Assembly (NCBI GenBank): GCA_020720785.1
Contig: DYOA01000007.1
Span: 18,044-75,602, forward strand
Length of the DNA stretch: 57,559 nucleotides
From: Leptospira biflexa
Lineage (GTDB): Bacteria > Spirochaetota > Leptospiria > Turneriellales > DYLW01
Reading direction: 5' to 3'
The position numbers and the translations under genes are program-made. Below the pieces are notes generated by a model. That model worked only from the letters and a program-made list of their open reading frames with translations, searched no databases and was not told the DNA's origin. Below, piece by piece: positions 18,894 to 27,633 of this stretch (the first letter of the stretch is position 1; each line of letters starts with the position of its first letter).

Positions 18894-19655
18894 ATGCAGT
18901 ATCTTGGAATTGAAACCGCAAAGCCCAAAGTGGCCTTTTTTGATTTTACTTGCTGTGAAGGTTGCCAGCTCCAAATGGCAAACAAAGAAGATACCCTGGC
19001 AGATTTTTTAAATCTGGTGGAAATTGTCAATTTCAGAGAAATATCCTCCAGCCACAGACAGGACTATGATATTGCGTTTATTGAAGGTTCTGCATCCCGC
19101 CAGGACCAGATTGACCGCCTGGAGAAAATCCGGGCACAAGCCTCCATGGTGGTGGCTCTGGGTACCTGTGCGGTATTTGGGGGTGTAAATAAATCGGCCA
19201 ATTTGCGGAGCGTAGCAGAAAATAATTCCATTGTTTACGGAGACCAGCCCAAAGAGTCCCTGCCCGTAAAGGCAATCCACGAAGTGATTCCTGTAGATTT
19301 ATCCATACCCGGCTGTCCGGTTTCCAAAAAGGAAGTGGAAAAGATTGTGGTCCATCTGGTCACATCGGCGGAGTTTCATTTTGAGAAATATCCCGTATGC
19401 ATAGAATGCAAGAAGAACATGAATCACTGTCTTTTGGATGAGGGGAAGATGTGCTTTGGACCGGTAACCCGTGCGGGTTGCGATGCTCCCTGCCCGGGTG
19501 GAAAACTGCCCTGTTATGGTTGCCGGGGGCCGGCGGATGAAACCAACTGGCCGGAGTTGAAGAATGTTTTTTATCGGATGGGATTTACGGATGATGATAT
19601 TATGGAAAAATTGAATTTATTCCATTCCCTTCATTCCCTGAATGGGATAGAATAG
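18894..19655 (+). CDS. hydD: [NiFe] hydrogenase delta (small) subunit (HydD-like)
   Basis: A 253-residue small subunit carrying iron-sulfur clusters. Proximal-cluster ligands are in TCCEGCQL near residue 20, GTCAVFGG near 87 and PGCPVSKKEV near 142. The C-terminal part adds further cysteines (CIECKKNMNHC, CFGPV, GCDAPCPG, CYGCRGP) typical of the three-cluster cytosolic small subunits. There is no Tat signal, consistent with a cytosolic enzyme. AAGGAG precedes ATG 18894. It lies 12 bp after the gamma gene and 9 bp before the large subunit. Confidence 0.93.
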   Translation: MQYLGIETAKPKVAFFDFTCCEGCQLQMANKEDTLADFLNLVEIVNFREISSSHRQDYDIAFIEGSASRQDQIDRLEKIRAQASMVVALGTCAVFGGVNKSANLRSVAENNSIVYGDQPKESLPVKAIHEVIPVDLSIPGCPVSKKEVEKIVVHLVTSAEFHFEKYPVCIECKKNMNHCLLDEGKMCFGPVTRAGCDAPCPGGKLPCYGCRGPADETNWPELKNVFYRMGFTDDDIMEKLNLFHSLHSLNGIE

Positions 19656-19664
19656 GAGATATAT

Positions 19665-20960
19665 ATGAAGATAACAGTAAATGCGGATATCAAGCATCTC
19701 ACCCGGGTGGAAGGCCATGGGGACATCATGATTCGGGTGCGGGATGGAAAGCTGGAAGACGCCCGCTGGATGGTGGTGGAAACCCCCCGTTTTTTTGAGG
19801 CCATGCTGGTGGGGAAAAGTTATGAAACGGCTCCTTTACTGACGGCCAGAATCTGCGGAATCTGCTCCATTGGTCATGCCCTTGCCTCCATCCGTGCTGT
19901 GGAAAAGGCGTTTGGGTTTGAACCGCCTCCGCTGGCCCAGAAACTTCGGTTGGCCACCAAGCACGGGGAGACAATCCAGAGTCATGTCCTGCATCTTTTT
20001 TTTCTGGTGGCTCCGGATTTTTTTAATGAAGAAAGCGTCATCCCCATTCTGGCCAAAGATCCGGAAACGGTGCGTCTGGCATTATTCTTTAAAAAGCTGG
20101 CCAATGACATTTGCGATCTGGTGGCGGGCAGAACAACCCATCCGGTAACCTTGGTGCCTGGTGGCATTTCCCGGGTTCCCCGGCGAATGGAAATTGAGGC
20201 AATGATATCCCGGCTGGAAGAAGGGAAAGAGCAGCTACAAAAACTGGTGGATATCTTTACATCCCTTAAAATGCCGGATTTCGTCAGAGAAACAGAATTT
20301 GTCTCCCTCAAGGGTGGGGAGGAGAGGTTGGATCGTTTCCCTTGGATTGGAGGCGATGTTGTTTCCACAGACGGAGTCAGTAAAAATGAGGATGACTATC
20401 TGGCTTTGACCAATGAATATGTGGTGGATTTTTCCACCAGTAAATTTGCTAAGCTCAGCCGGGAATCCTTCGCCGCCGGCTCGCTGGCCAGAGTGAATAA
20501 TAATTATAACCACCTGAATAAAATTGCCAAAGAAGCTGCGGAAAGGATGGGATTATCTCCGGTGAATCATAATCCATTTATGAATAATATTGCCCAGGTG
20601 GTGGAAGTGGTCCATGTATACCAAGAGCTTCTGGAATTTTTTCATGATATGGCCAATTACAATAATATCCGCCAGGAAGATTATCTACAGCCGGTTATTC
20701 CCCGGGAAGGCGTGGGCATTGGAGCGGTGGAGGTTCCCCGTGGAATCCTTTATCATGATTATGAAATTGATTCTAAAGGAATTATCCGCCGGGCAAACTG
20801 CGTTATCCCCACCACCCAGAATAATGCGAATATCCATTTTGATCTACGCTCCTATGTCGCGGAAATGGCTGCCCAGGATTTCACGGAAGCCCGGATGATT
20901 CGCCAGTGCGAAATGCTGGTGAGGGCTTATGACCCTTGCATATCCTGTTCTGTGCATTGA
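19665..20960 (+). CDS. hydA: [NiFe] hydrogenase alpha (large, catalytic) subunit (HydA-like)
   Basis: A 431-residue catalytic subunit. The N-terminal nickel-binding motif is RICGICSIGHA (about residues 62-72) and the C-terminal one is DPCISCSVH. All four cysteine ligands are present, with no selenocysteine codon. The protein stops immediately after the final VH: there is no C-terminal extension of the kind normally removed by a maturation endopeptidase, so the mature form is encoded directly. Context with the diaphorase and ferredoxin-like subunits makes it a bidirectional, NAD(P)-linked enzyme of group 3b type. No hyp maturation genes are in the window. Confidence 0.94.
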   Translation: MKITVNADIKHLTRVEGHGDIMIRVRDGKLEDARWMVVETPRFFEAMLVGKSYETAPLLTARICGICSIGHALASIRAVEKAFGFEPPPLAQKLRLATKHGETIQSHVLHLFFLVAPDFFNEESVIPILAKDPETVRLALFFKKLANDICDLVAGRTTHPVTLVPGGISRVPRRMEIEAMISRLEEGKEQLQKLVDIFTSLKMPDFVRETEFVSLKGGEERLDRFPWIGGDVVSTDGVSKNEDDYLALTNEYVVDFSTSKFAKLSRESFAAGSLARVNNNYNHLNKIAKEAAERMGLSPVNHNPFMNNIAQVVEVVHVYQELLEFFHDMANYNNIRQEDYLQPVIPREGVGIGAVEVPRGILYHDYEIDSKGIIRRANCVIPTTQNNANIHFDLRSYVAEMAAQDFTEARMIRQCEMLVRAYDPCISCSVH

Positions 20961-20970
20961 TTTGGGATGA

Positions 20971-22278
20971 TCAGAGCACGGCACGCAGGTACAGATAAGA
21001 ATGGAAATTTCCGGTATTTTGGGAAACAACGTTGTATGTTTCCCAGTGGAAAAAAAGAAAGTCCCGGACGATGGGTTTATCAAACCGGAAAAAGATGAAT
21101 GAGTTGTTTTCATCCCGGAGCATTCTGCGGTAAGAAGAAAGTTTATTTTCTGTGTAACCAATATGCCAGGAATAAGAATTTCCGTAGTGGGAAAGTTGCA
21201 CCCGTGGGGTGGACGTTATTTGTTCGTCAAAAAAAGTATCCAGAACAATCTCCAGCTCTTTTTTCCGAACGGGGGAAAACTGGATCTGGTTTACCAGTAA
21301 ATCCAGCAGATCGGTAAGGAAGGGGAGGTCATTTTTCCAGAAAAACTGGAGGGTCATTCCATGGACAAAAGAGGTATTCTTCTTCTCCGGGTTTTCCTCT
21401 CCCAATTCTGCCAGAAAAGAGGTATACGCAAGAGGGACATTTCCGGAGGAGTTTATCGTTTCATTCAGATAACCCACTCTGCTTTCCGTATTCCAGAACC
21501 GGAAGCGGACGCCGGCGGTATTTCTGTTTTGCGGGATGCTTTCTTTGGAATCTGCCTGGACGGATGCTCCGGCAAAAATGCCTGTGGAAAACCCGGAGAA
21601 ATCCCATCCATTGGTATGGGCATCAAAAGCTCCGCCGTATTTTTCAATTTCATGAAAATACCAACCATAGATGTCCAAAGAAGTTCCGGAGATAATCCCG
21701 GCTCCTGATTGGGATAATACATCGGCCTGGTACTGTGCCACATACCGGTTGGATTCCGGAAGGGAATTACTCATCAGCGAAAAACCCCCCGATTGGACCA
21801 GCATCAGACGGGAGAAATGGGGCAGATCATTTCTGTACAACGAATGGTTCCAGATTGTCTGGGATAAAGGGTCGTTTTTTATATAATGATTTCTATAGTC
21901 CAGAGTCACGTACTCTCCGGAAATGCGGAATGACTCCAAAAAATGTATCATATTCAAAGGCTGATCCATCTGGGATATCATTGCGGATGCGGCCTCTTCT
22001 TTATCCGGTTGGGATATCTCCGCAAAGGAATATCCATAGGTTCCCCAGAGATAATGATTATCCTTGTCATAAAAAACCAGAGGGAATACCAGCGTGATTT
22101 CATTCTGTTTATCTGCATCCTGGACCATAACTCCTGTCTCAATACCGGAGAAATAAAGAGAATTTTCCTGAATCAGAGATAGTCCGGTTATCCAGGATAC
22201 ATCTGCGGATTGGGAATAACCCCAGGGGATCACTAAAGATAAAAAGAGAGCACACAAACCGGATAAAGAATATTTCAT
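20971..22278 (-). CDS. Exported protein, probable outer-membrane beta-barrel
   Basis: A 435-residue protein with a signal peptide (about residues 1-22, cleavage near GYSQS). The rest alternates hydrophobic and polar residues in short strands rich in Tyr, Phe, Ser and Asn (for example ITLVFPLVFYDKDNHYLWGTYGYSF), as in beta-barrel outer-membrane proteins. I do not recognise a specific family. It is divergent from the patatin gene and convergent with the hydrogenase operon (10-bp gap). Confidence 0.7.
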   Translation of the reverse strand: MKYSLSGLCALFLSLVIPWGYSQSADVSWITGLSLIQENSLYFSGIETGVMVQDADKQNEITLVFPLVFYDKDNHYLWGTYGYSFAEISQPDKEEAASAMISQMDQPLNMIHFLESFRISGEYVTLDYRNHYIKNDPLSQTIWNHSLYRNDLPHFSRLMLVQSGGFSLMSNSLPESNRYVAQYQADVLSQSGAGIISGTSLDIYGWYFHEIEKYGGAFDAHTNGWDFSGFSTGIFAGASVQADSKESIPQNRNTAGVRFRFWNTESRVGYLNETINSSGNVPLAYTSFLAELGEENPEKKNTSFVHGMTLQFFWKNDLPFLTDLLDLLVNQIQFSPVRKKELEIVLDTFFDEQITSTPRVQLSHYGNSYSWHIGYTENKLSSYRRMLRDENNSFIFFRFDKPIVRDFLFFHWETYNVVSQNTGNFHSYLYLRAVL

Positions 22279-22339
22279 AGTCTTGTCATCTGAAAGAAAG
22301 AAATACTTTACACATTGTCAATCTAAAAGTCATAGAATT

Positions 22340-23248
22340 ATGAAAACTGGCAGAAAAAAGCCCCAAACCATTCTGACTCTGGGATCCGGTGCAGCCCGGG
22401 GATTTGCCCATATTGGGGTATTGCGTTGTTTTGAAATGGAAAAAATACCCGTGGATATGATTCTGGGAGTCTCCATGGGAGCTATCGTGGGGTCCATTTA
22501 TTCCGTGGTTCCGGAAAGCGATTTTGTGGAAAAAAGGCTGAAAAAACTGATCATGGCGGAGGCTTTTCTGGAAACCCCCATTGGCCAGTGGACCACCATG
22601 CTAAATGACCAGAAGAAAACCATTGTTAAACGGTTCAACAAAATATTTTTTCAGACAGAAATGCTGGGGAAAATGGCCACAAAGAAATCTCTGGTTTCCC
22701 AGGAAGAATATGAAAATTTTTTAAGCCCGTTTATTCCGGGTATTAATATAGAGGAATCCCGTATCCCCTTTGGAGCGGTTGCTGTGGATATTGACCGGGG
22801 GGAAGCCAGAACTTTTCTGCGTGGCCCCATGAAAAACATAGTGATGGCATCCGCTGCCATGCCCTTCATGCTTCCTCCCCAATCCGTGGATGGAAAGAAA
22901 TATGTGGACGGCGGGGTTCTTGACAAAATGGGGATTGATGCTGCACGGGAGCTGAACCCCAGAAATATTATTACAGTGGATTTATCCGGAAATGATTTCA
23001 ATACAGATCCCATTCTGAACTCGATTGATGTGCTAATCCGTACCGTGGATATTGAATCCTACCATATCCGCCGTTCACAGTGCGGAAAAACAGATATGGT
23101 CATTTTACCGGATTTATCCGGACTGCACTGGGCGGATTATAATGCCCATGATGAATTCCTCCGGCGTGGTTATGACGCAGCCTGCGAAAAGATTCCGGAA
23201 ATCCGCAAGAGGCTGAAGCTGGATTCCTTCTGGCGGAGATTTTTCTAA
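22340..23248 (+). CDS. Patatin-like phospholipase
   Basis: A 302-residue cytosolic or membrane-associated lipid acyl hydrolase. It has the glycine-rich oxyanion motif GSGAARGFAH near the N-terminus, the nucleophile elbow GVSMG (Ser about residue 46) and the DGG motif VDGGVLD that supplies the catalytic Asp. An in-frame start at 22283 is only 4 bp from the divergent gene and would leave no room for a promoter, so the ATG at 22340 (MKTGRKKPQ) is preferred. No signal peptide is present. The substrate is unknown; membrane lipid turnover is the usual role. Confidence 0.87.
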   Translation: MKTGRKKPQTILTLGSGAARGFAHIGVLRCFEMEKIPVDMILGVSMGAIVGSIYSVVPESDFVEKRLKKLIMAEAFLETPIGQWTTMLNDQKKTIVKRFNKIFFQTEMLGKMATKKSLVSQEEYENFLSPFIPGINIEESRIPFGAVAVDIDRGEARTFLRGPMKNIVMASAAMPFMLPPQSVDGKKYVDGGVLDKMGIDAARELNPRNIITVDLSGNDFNTDPILNSIDVLIRTVDIESYHIRRSQCGKTDMVILPDLSGLHWADYNAHDEFLRRGYDAACEKIPEIRKRLKLDSFWRRFF

Positions 23249-23255
23249 AGGATAT

Positions 23256-24548
23256 TCATACTTGCAGATATTCCAGAATTGAATTAACAGCGTTTTTCTT
23301 ACTGTTGAAATATTGCCGCATTCTGGTATTGATCCATTGCTTTTTATCCAGGCAGTTTTTCATGGCAACTTGAAAATCCTCCGGGTATGGCCGGCTCAAT
23401 GGATGTATCAATCCCATTTTCGCCAGTTCCATGGCTTCTGTGGAATTCTCAATATGATGACCGGTGATGACGGGTATGCCAAAGAAAACCGGTTCAATCA
23501 CCGTATGGACGGAACCTTCAAAACCTCCGCCCACATAGGCCAGATCTGCTATGGAGTAGCCTTGCGTCAGCAATCCCATCGTATCCACAATAATGATATT
23601 TTTATTCCGGCATCCTTCGTATTGATTCAATTCCATCTGGGATAACAGGATAAACGAGAGTCCGGCTTCCCGTAACATTTCCATTATTTTATCCAGATGA
23701 TCCGGGTTTATATGGTGTGGAAAAAAAATATTCAGAAATTTTTCCCGGTTCTCCGGTTTACTCATTGTTCCTGCAATCATTATTTCGGATTCCATGTAGG
23801 ATGAGCCAGCCACCAGGATTTTCCGGTGTCCCGCACAGGATTTTACTTTCTGGATGGTGGATATTTGTGCGGATAAAGTCTGGTCATTGATTCTGGCTTC
23901 TATGGCATCAAACCGGGTATCCCCGGCCACAGAGACCGATGGGGCTAGCCTTAGGAAACGATCCATATTTTCTGTGTCCACGGTGAAGATGTGGCTGATT
24001 ATTCCATAAATATTTTTGTAGAAAAAATCAAAGGGCTTTTTCAGCCGCAGTGAGCGGGGAGACATCTGAGCGGAGATAATATACTGGGGGATATTTCTGT
24101 GGGACAAACGTAAAGCCATATTCGGCCAGACATCATAGCGGGCGTAGAATACCTTCTCCGGCCGGATACGGTCAGCCAGTCTGCTCATGATTGCTGAAAA
24201 ATCAAACGGCAGGGCAAAGAAAATATCCGGCAGTGTATCCTCTTTTCGCTGGGAATATCCGCTATGGGAAAAAACGCTGAACACAAGGAATACCTCCGGT
24301 TCGCGTTCTTTCCATCGCCTTGCAAGAATTCTGGCCTGCTCGTATTCTCCCACGGAAGCTGCATGGAACCATAAAATCCGGCGATTGGTTCTATCCACAG
24401 TCCGGAGAATCTCTTTCTGGCTGGTTGTCAGATTCCTGGGCATCCGCAGATTTTTCCTCAGAGACGATGAGAACAATGAAAATGGATATAAAAGTCCCAG
24501 GAGTATTAGAATAGATAAATCAAGAAGAATGGGAAGCAGTGCGTTCAA
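23256..24548 (-). CDS. waaA: 3-deoxy-D-manno-octulosonic acid (KDO) transferase
   Basis: A 430-residue membrane-anchored glycosyltransferase that adds KDO to lipid A. An N-terminal membrane segment (about 1-25) precedes the GT30 domain, with WFHAASVGEYEQARIL near residue 60, PFDFSAIMSRLADRIRPEKVFYARYDVWPN and VAGDTRFDA. The start is set at TTG 24548 because GAAAGGA lies 7 bases upstream. Longer in-frame readings run back through acyP and lack this support. It overlaps acyP by 29 bp. Its presence argues for lipopolysaccharide. Confidence 0.87.
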   Translation of the reverse strand: MNALLPILLDLSILILLGLLYPFSLFSSSLRKNLRMPRNLTTSQKEILRTVDRTNRRILWFHAASVGEYEQARILARRWKEREPEVFLVFSVFSHSGYSQRKEDTLPDIFFALPFDFSAIMSRLADRIRPEKVFYARYDVWPNMALRLSHRNIPQYIISAQMSPRSLRLKKPFDFFYKNIYGIISHIFTVDTENMDRFLRLAPSVSVAGDTRFDAIEARINDQTLSAQISTIQKVKSCAGHRKILVAGSSYMESEIMIAGTMSKPENREKFLNIFFPHHINPDHLDKIMEMLREAGLSFILLSQMELNQYEGCRNKNIIIVDTMGLLTQGYSIADLAYVGGGFEGSVHTVIEPVFFGIPVITGHHIENSTEAMELAKMGLIHPLSRPYPEDFQVAMKNCLDKKQWINTRMRQYFNSKKNAVNSILEYLQV

Positions 24549-24825
24549 TATGAAATCCTTTCTGTATATGATTATGGCCGGCGGGGTTTTCTTCCGTGAC
24601 AATATGAACCACCCGCGCAAACGATGGCCCCACCCGGATTTTCTCCTCAAAAGTATGGATTTTGTCAGTGGGGCCGCTGGCCATAATTTCCACAGATCCG
24701 TCGCTGAGGTTCCTGACCCATCCGTTCAGTCCCAGGGCCAGTGCGGTATCCTTGGTGAACGCACGGAAGCCCACCCCCTGTACCCTTCCTGTTACCACAT
24801 AGCGAATGCTCTTTGTGTTTACCAT
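24520..24825 (-). CDS. acyP: Acylphosphatase
   Basis: A 101-residue small enzyme that hydrolyses acyl-phosphates. The family motif VTGRVQGVGFRAFTKD includes the catalytic arginine, and the following GLNGWVRNLSDGSVEI carries the catalytic asparagine. The start MVNTKSIRY at 24825 is favoured by an AGGGGA five bases upstream; an ATG at 24840 is an alternative. The C-terminal 15 residues run past the normal family end and are shared with the overlapping waaA start. Confidence 0.9.
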   Translation of the reverse strand: MVNTKSIRYVVTGRVQGVGFRAFTKDTALALGLNGWVRNLSDGSVEIMASGPTDKIHTFEEKIRVGPSFARVVHIVTEENPAGHNHIQKGFHIERTASHSS

Positions 24826-24926
24826 AACATCCCCTGCCATCTCTGCTAATCATTTTTTGGATGAGGCTGCAACAATAATATCGTCTCCGGGGTCTTTTTC
24901 GCATATCCGCAAACCGATAATAAACT

Positions 24927-25661
24927 GTGGCCAGTTATGAAGGAATCTCCAGTACATTGCTCCAGTCCCTTTCCGGTTCTGTGCCCCAGACCGTTTACAC
25001 AGAAAGCATAAAACGCTTAAAAGCCATCCCGGAACACCCGGAATATGTCAATGAAAATGAACGTGATAATTTCTACATTGAGCCGGTTACCATAGAATAT
25101 TATGTTCCCAAAAATTCCCGGTTTGCTGCTGAGGTGAAATACTTATACATTCCGCTGATTGATCCGGTGCCGGTGAGGGAAAATCCCCGGAAAATATTTT
25201 ACTATTTCCAGGAGAAAGACATTCCCATTGATGTGATGGAGGTGATGAATATTTTTCCGGAACATCTGATTGATATAATGAATTATTATGGGTCCACATT
25301 GAATTTATACGAAAATATGGCGATGCAATTCCGTTCCGGCATGAAAGAAAACCCGGCATCCATAAAAAAAGCCCTGTATCTGAATGAAGTCCTCCGGAAA
25401 ATGGAACCCAGTATTCCCTTCCTGGATATTATTGGGGATTATATTAATTATAATATTAACTGGTGCGTCCGCTTTCTGAACAGAAATCGCATTGAGCATA
25501 CCCTTGAAGATGGAACCGTGGCCAATTTGATCCTGCGTTATCGTCTCAAACTCCAGCAGGAAGGGAAAGAACCGGATGAACGATTCCAAATCCTCACAGA
25601 TATTTACATGGAGCAGGCCTTTCCGCAATCCTATGAAGATTTGCGGATGGATGATCTTTAA
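24927..25661 (+). CDS. Conserved-looking protein of unknown function
   Basis: A 244-residue predicted cytosolic protein without signal peptide or membrane segment. It is rich in Tyr, Ile and Pro, with an N-terminal mixed region (YIEPVTIEYYVPKNSRF, KYLYIPLIDPVPV) and a helical C-terminal half (ILRYRLKLQQEGKEP). The start is uncertain: GTG 24927 lacks a ribosome site, while AAGGA at 24940 sits 12 bases before an in-frame TTG. It converges with the next gene by a 4-bp overlap. I do not recognise the family. Confidence 0.65.
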   Translation: MASYEGISSTLLQSLSGSVPQTVYTESIKRLKAIPEHPEYVNENERDNFYIEPVTIEYYVPKNSRFAAEVKYLYIPLIDPVPVRENPRKIFYYFQEKDIPIDVMEVMNIFPEHLIDIMNYYGSTLNLYENMAMQFRSGMKENPASIKKALYLNEVLRKMEPSIPFLDIIGDYINYNINWCVRFLNRNRIEHTLEDGTVANLILRYRLKLQQEGKEPDERFQILTDIYMEQAFPQSYEDLRMDDL

Positions 25662-26566
25662 AAATCCAGGCGAAATCCCAGAGAAAAACCAACCGGAGAC
25701 AAATTATAAAGGCCGCCGATGGGTACAAGCAGGGAGAATTTTACTGCGAAATTGTTTTCAGAAAAAAATAGTTTTCCTCCGGTTGCGGTGATCATGCTGA
25801 CAATTCCGGCACCCGGACCGGTCTGGGCGTAATGATCTGCGGAATCCTTTCCATAGAAATCATGTGCCAGGGTGATCTCCCAGAACGGTACAAAAGGATA
25901 AAATAATATCGTATTGAATCCCAGGCCGTATTCCATATTGTCATTCACAAAGTTGCCCTGATAAAAAAAGTTTTCCTTTCTGGTGGGATTGAACCCAAAC
26001 GCCCGGTTATAGGTGTCTTTCATAGCCAGATTCAGGGTAATTCCCTCCGTGAGATTGCTTTCTCCCTGGGAGCGGAAGTTGTAAAAAAGATTGCCATGCA
26101 GGGAAAAATACCGGAAATTTTTAAACGTGATAAAGCCCAGCCTGTATTCATTGTATCCATAAGCTTCCAGCGGATTATTCTGGATTTCATCAAAAGCCGG
26201 ACCGCTTCCGGTGTTGATTTCTGTAAAAAAATTTATCAGAAGATAGCGGGATAGAATTCCGGTGGCATGGTTCACATAAAAAGAAACATCCCCAATGCGG
26301 TTATACCGTTTTTCTCCCTCCACCATTTCAATTTGCGGAGCAGTGAGCCCGAATTCTGTGGATTTGGTAACAGAAAGAACCAGCCCATATTCCCGCAGAA
26401 ACAGCCAGTTTCCCCCCCGGAGATAATGGGCTTTCTGGTTGATTTCCACTCCGGCCAGTCCGGGTTCAATAATGGAAACGGTTTTCAGATTGGCCAGTTC
26501 AGAAGGGTGGACCAGATAAACAGGCAGAAAAATGATAAGAAAAAAGCGGATTTTTTTTCTCATCAT
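25658..26566 (-). CDS. Exported protein, probable outer-membrane beta-barrel
   Basis: A 302-residue protein with an N-terminal signal peptide (about residues 1-21). The mature part is built of short amphipathic strands (YLLINFFTEINTG, EITLAHDFYGK, VGFSLGFRLDF), and the C-terminus ends in phenylalanine, a common feature of outer-membrane barrels recognised by BamA. It is the last gene of lysS-mtnA-this gene, with an ATGA overlap with mtnA. No specific function can be assigned. Confidence 0.7.
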   Translation of the reverse strand: MMRKKIRFFLIIFLPVYLVHPSELANLKTVSIIEPGLAGVEINQKAHYLRGGNWLFLREYGLVLSVTKSTEFGLTAPQIEMVEGEKRYNRIGDVSFYVNHATGILSRYLLINFFTEINTGSGPAFDEIQNNPLEAYGYNEYRLGFITFKNFRYFSLHGNLFYNFRSQGESNLTEGITLNLAMKDTYNRAFGFNPTRKENFFYQGNFVNDNMEYGLGFNTILFYPFVPFWEITLAHDFYGKDSADHYAQTGPGAGIVSMITATGGKLFFSENNFAVKFSLLVPIGGLYNLSPVGFSLGFRLDF

Positions 26567-27633
26567 GAACCCGATGGTTCAAAAATTCCTTTCTCTGTCA
26601 CTATGGACGTAATATTTTCATAGGGGGTGACATCAAAACTGTAGTTCAAAACAGGAATTTCCGCCGCAATTTGTTTGCCGCCAATATGGGTTACCTCTTT
26701 CTCATCCCGTTTCTCAATGGGGATTTCTTTCCCGGTTTCAATCGAATCATCATAGGTGGAAAGCGGGGCCACCACATAAAAAGGGATGCTATGGGCTTTG
26801 GCGGCCACGGAAAGCATGTATGTCCCGATTTTATTGGCCACATCTCCGCGACGGGTGATCCGGTCTGATCCCACAATGACGGCATCAATCATTCCTTTCT
26901 GCATAAGATAGGCAGCCATGGAATCCACCACCAGCGTGGCCGGTATTTTCTCTTTTATCAGTTCATAGGCAGTGAGCCGGGCACCCTGGTTAAACGGACG
27001 GGTTTCATCCGCATAGACCCGGTTAATTCTGTTGCGTTCATGTAAAACCCGGATGGCTCCCAGAGCAGTTCCAATTCCCCCCGTAGCCAGAGAACCGGTA
27101 TTGCAGTGGGTTAAAATATTCAGTTTTTCTTTGGGGACGTTTTTCATGATGAGATCCGCCGTGTTGCTCCCCATGGCCAGGCATCGTGCGGCATCATCCA
27201 GATGGATTTCCTCTGCTGCTTTCCATATCTGGGTTAATAACTGGTTTTGGATTTTCTTGTTATCTGTGAGGTTTTCCGGCATTATGGAATTTTCTGAAAA
27301 AAAGGTCTCCATTTCATGGACCATCCGGGAAGTGGCCCAGCTCAGATTAACAGCGGTGGGGCGGGATGAATCCAGGAATTGTTTGGTGTCCTTTCCGGTG
27401 GATTTGGTAATCTTTTTCCCATTTTTCAATAAAGAATAGATTTCCAGATAAAAGCCATAGGCCGCTGTAACGCCAATGGCGGGTGCTCCCCGGACATGCA
27501 TTTTTGTGATGGAGCGGGATACATCTCTGGCGGTTTTGCACTCCACCCAGTGGGTTTTTCCCGGTAGCCTGGTCTGGTCCAGGATGTCAATTTTTTTCCG
27601 GGATGGCTTGAATGGTATTACCGATGGTTTCAT
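26563..27633 (-). CDS. mtnA: Methylthioribose-1-phosphate isomerase
   Basis: A 356-residue eIF2B-like sugar isomerase of the methionine salvage pathway, converting 5-methylthioribose-1-phosphate to the ribulose form. Motifs: MHVRGAPAIGVTAAYGF near the N-terminus, LTHCNTGSLATGGIGTALG with the catalytic Cys, VVDSMAAYLM, and VGSDRITRRGDVANKIGTY with the catalytic Asp. AAGGA is well placed before ATG 27633. It overlaps lysS by 4 bp. No other methionine-salvage gene is nearby. Confidence 0.93.
   Translation of the reverse strand: MKPSVIPFKPSRKKIDILDQTRLPGKTHWVECKTARDVSRSITKMHVRGAPAIGVTAAYGFYLEIYSLLKNGKKITKSTGKDTKQFLDSSRPTAVNLSWATSRMVHEMETFFSENSIMPENLTDNKKIQNQLLTQIWKAAEEIHLDDAARCLAMGSNTADLIMKNVPKEKLNILTHCNTGSLATGGIGTALGAIRVLHERNRINRVYADETRPFNQGARLTAYELIKEKIPATLVVDSMAAYLMQKGMIDAVIVGSDRITRRGDVANKIGTYMLSVAAKAHSIPFYVVAPLSTYDDSIETGKEIPIEKRDEKEVTHIGGKQIAAEIPVLNYSFDVTPYENITSIVTEKGIFEPSGS

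Noticed and set aside
19850..20960. Selenocysteine in the hydrogenase large subunit
   Set aside because: All four nickel-ligand positions are ordinary cysteine codons and there is no in-frame TGA before the final stop.
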